From Thermoplasmata archaeon (GTDB taxonomy: Archaea; Thermoplasmatota; Thermoplasmata; Thermoplasmatales; Thermoplasmataceae), in assembly GCA_021799315.1 (NCBI GenBank), contig JAJZAR010000097.1, forward strand, positions 1 through 5,464: 5,464 nt of DNA. Direction: 5' to 3'. Numbering within the stretch: position 1 is the first letter of the stretch; every line of letters begins with the position of its first letter. The position numbers and the translations under genes are program-made. Below the pieces are notes generated by a model. It did not search any database, was not told the DNA's origin, and was given only the letters and a program-made list of their open reading frames with translations. Positions 4,409 to 5,464 of this stretch are shown in pieces.

Positions 4409-5464
4409 ATGTTCTGGGGTCAACACTTAATTAAGGATCAGGAAGGAAGGCAGAAAGTATCCACAGGCATATCTCCGTCAGGTCCCATACATGTGGGCAA
4501 TCTCAGAGAAATACTCACAGGGGATCTGATATACAAATCCTTGCTGAAAGACGGAAAACAGGCAGATTTTATCTATCTGGCAGATGATATAGATCCACTC
4601 AGGAAGGTGTATCCATTTCTGCCTGAAACCTATAGTGAACATGTGGGAAAACCCCTGAGAGATATCCCTGCTCCAGAGGGAAATAAGAAATATTCTGAAT
4701 ATTTTCTTGATCCATTCATTGAAGCAATGAAAACACTGGATGTGCATCCTGAGATCATTCACTCAGGGGATCTTTACAGAGATGGAAAATTTGGGGATAT
4801 CATACTGGAATACATTGAGAAAAAAGATACTGTAAAGCAAATCCTTGAGAAACTCTCGGGCAGGCAGATGGATACAAATTGGTTTCCATATAACCCCAAA
4901 TGCCAGAAGTGCGGCAGAATAAATTCAACCACTGTGACAGGCCATTGGGACACCAAAGTTCAGTACACCTGCACTTGCGGGTATAGCGGAGAAAGTGATG
5001 TGTACAAAGAGGAGGGTAAACTTCCATGGAGGCTGGAATGGCCTGCAAAATGGAAATTGCTTTCAGTAACCATTGAACCATTCGGAAAGGATCATGGCAC
5101 ACAGGGCGGTTCCTACGATACAGGGAAGGAAATATCCAAAGCTATTTTCAATCGTGATGCGCCACTTCCTCTGCTGTTTGAGAGAATACTTCTCAAGGGC
5201 AAAGGTGCAATGCATTCTTCAACAGGTGTCAATATAACCGCTGCTGAACTTCTCTCATTCGCGCCTCCTGAGATTGTAAGGTTCGTCATATCCAGAGTAC
5301 CTGCATCAAGGCACATAGAATTTGACCCTGAATCTGGATTTCTCAATCTGGTGGATGAATTTGAGCGTATGCTGAAAATGAGGGAACAGGGAAAAACATC
5401 TGAAGATCAGAACTGGATTCTTGACTTGTCTATGGCAGGCAGACCATATGTTGCAATACCGGAT
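4409..5464 (+). CDS. lysS: Class I lysyl-tRNA synthetase (partial, C-terminus beyond window)
   Basis: The first 352 codons are present and the frame is open to the last base; full-length archaeal enzymes are about 500 residues or more. It attaches lysine to tRNA-Lys through lysyl-AMP. Class I features are SGPIHVGN with H28-V-G-N31 as the HIGH signature, DDIDPLRKVYPFLPE at about residues 60-74, a zinc-ribbon insertion C165-x2-C168 and C188-x-C190, and EPFGKDHGT with GSYDTGKEI, typical of class I LysRS. The second signature, expected as KMSxSKG, reads A267-M-H-S-S-T-G273, so both lysines are missing. Start: ATG at 4409 gives MFWGQH, matching the MHWA-like start of family members; an in-frame ATG at 4400 overlaps the upstream stop (ATGA) and would add three residues. 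No good ribosome binding site is seen, so coupling to the PyrE-like gene is likely. Confidence 0.96.
   Translation, partial: MFWGQHLIKDQEGRQKVSTGISPSGPIHVGNLREILTGDLIYKSLLKDGKQADFIYLADDIDPLRKVYPFLPETYSEHVGKPLRDIPAPEGNKKYSEYFLDPFIEAMKTLDVHPEIIHSGDLYRDGKFGDIILEYIEKKDTVKQILEKLSGRQMDTNWFPYNPKCQKCGRINSTTVTGHWDTKVQYTCTCGYSGESDVYKEEGKLPWRLEWPAKWKLLSVTIEPFGKDHGTQGGSYDTGKEISKAIFNRDAPLPLLFERILLKGKGAMHSSTGVNITAAELLSFAPPEIVRFVISRVPASRHIEFDPESGFLNLVDEFERMLKMREQGKTSEDQNWILDLSMAGRPYVAIPD

Overview
The window looks like chromosomal DNA from a moderately AT-rich euryarchaeon, most likely a Thermoplasmata member (Thermoplasma/Ferroplasma/Cuniculiplasma-like). The case rests on a class I lysyl-tRNA synthetase, a PyrE-like regulator of the GfcR type with an N-terminal HTH, archaeal-looking TATA boxes set for leaderless or near-leaderless transcripts, and compact gene overlaps. 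No database search was possible, so the taxon is an inference.

Left part (1-627): a probable C-terminal end of a plus-strand gene (1-96) converges on a two-gene minus-strand operon. The first gene of that operon is a 56-residue C2C2 zinc-ribbon protein (627-457), short enough to be missed by usual ORF cut-offs. It overlaps by 4 bases (GTGA) the second gene, a DCC/DUF393 thiol-disulfide oxidoreductase-like protein (460-86). A good archaeal promoter lies just upstream at 662-648.

Middle (628-3347): one clear gene, a 495-residue isocitrate dehydrogenase (1017-2504). It is not the short E. coli-like archaeal form. It has the long Rickettsia/Thermus-type architecture with a C-terminal extension, which suggests acquisition from bacteria. 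The two cofactor-loop residues are Arg-Arg, pointing to NADP. Long gene-poor stretches lie on both sides (about 390 and 840 bases), and each contains one copy of a diverged 63-base direct repeat (755-817 and 2751-2813, 47 of 63 identical). The stretch after icd also holds a plus-strand frame from 2783 to 3322 broken by only three stops, possibly a decayed gene.

Right part (3348-5464): a compact plus-strand operon of a HIT-family nucleotide hydrolase (TTG start), the PyrE-like/GfcR-type regulator (strong GGAGG ribosome binding site) and lysS (cut by the window end). HIT proteins of the Hint branch can hydrolyse lysyl-AMP made by lysyl-tRNA synthetases, so the neighbourhood may be functional. 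The lysS KMSKS signature is unusual: both lysines are replaced.
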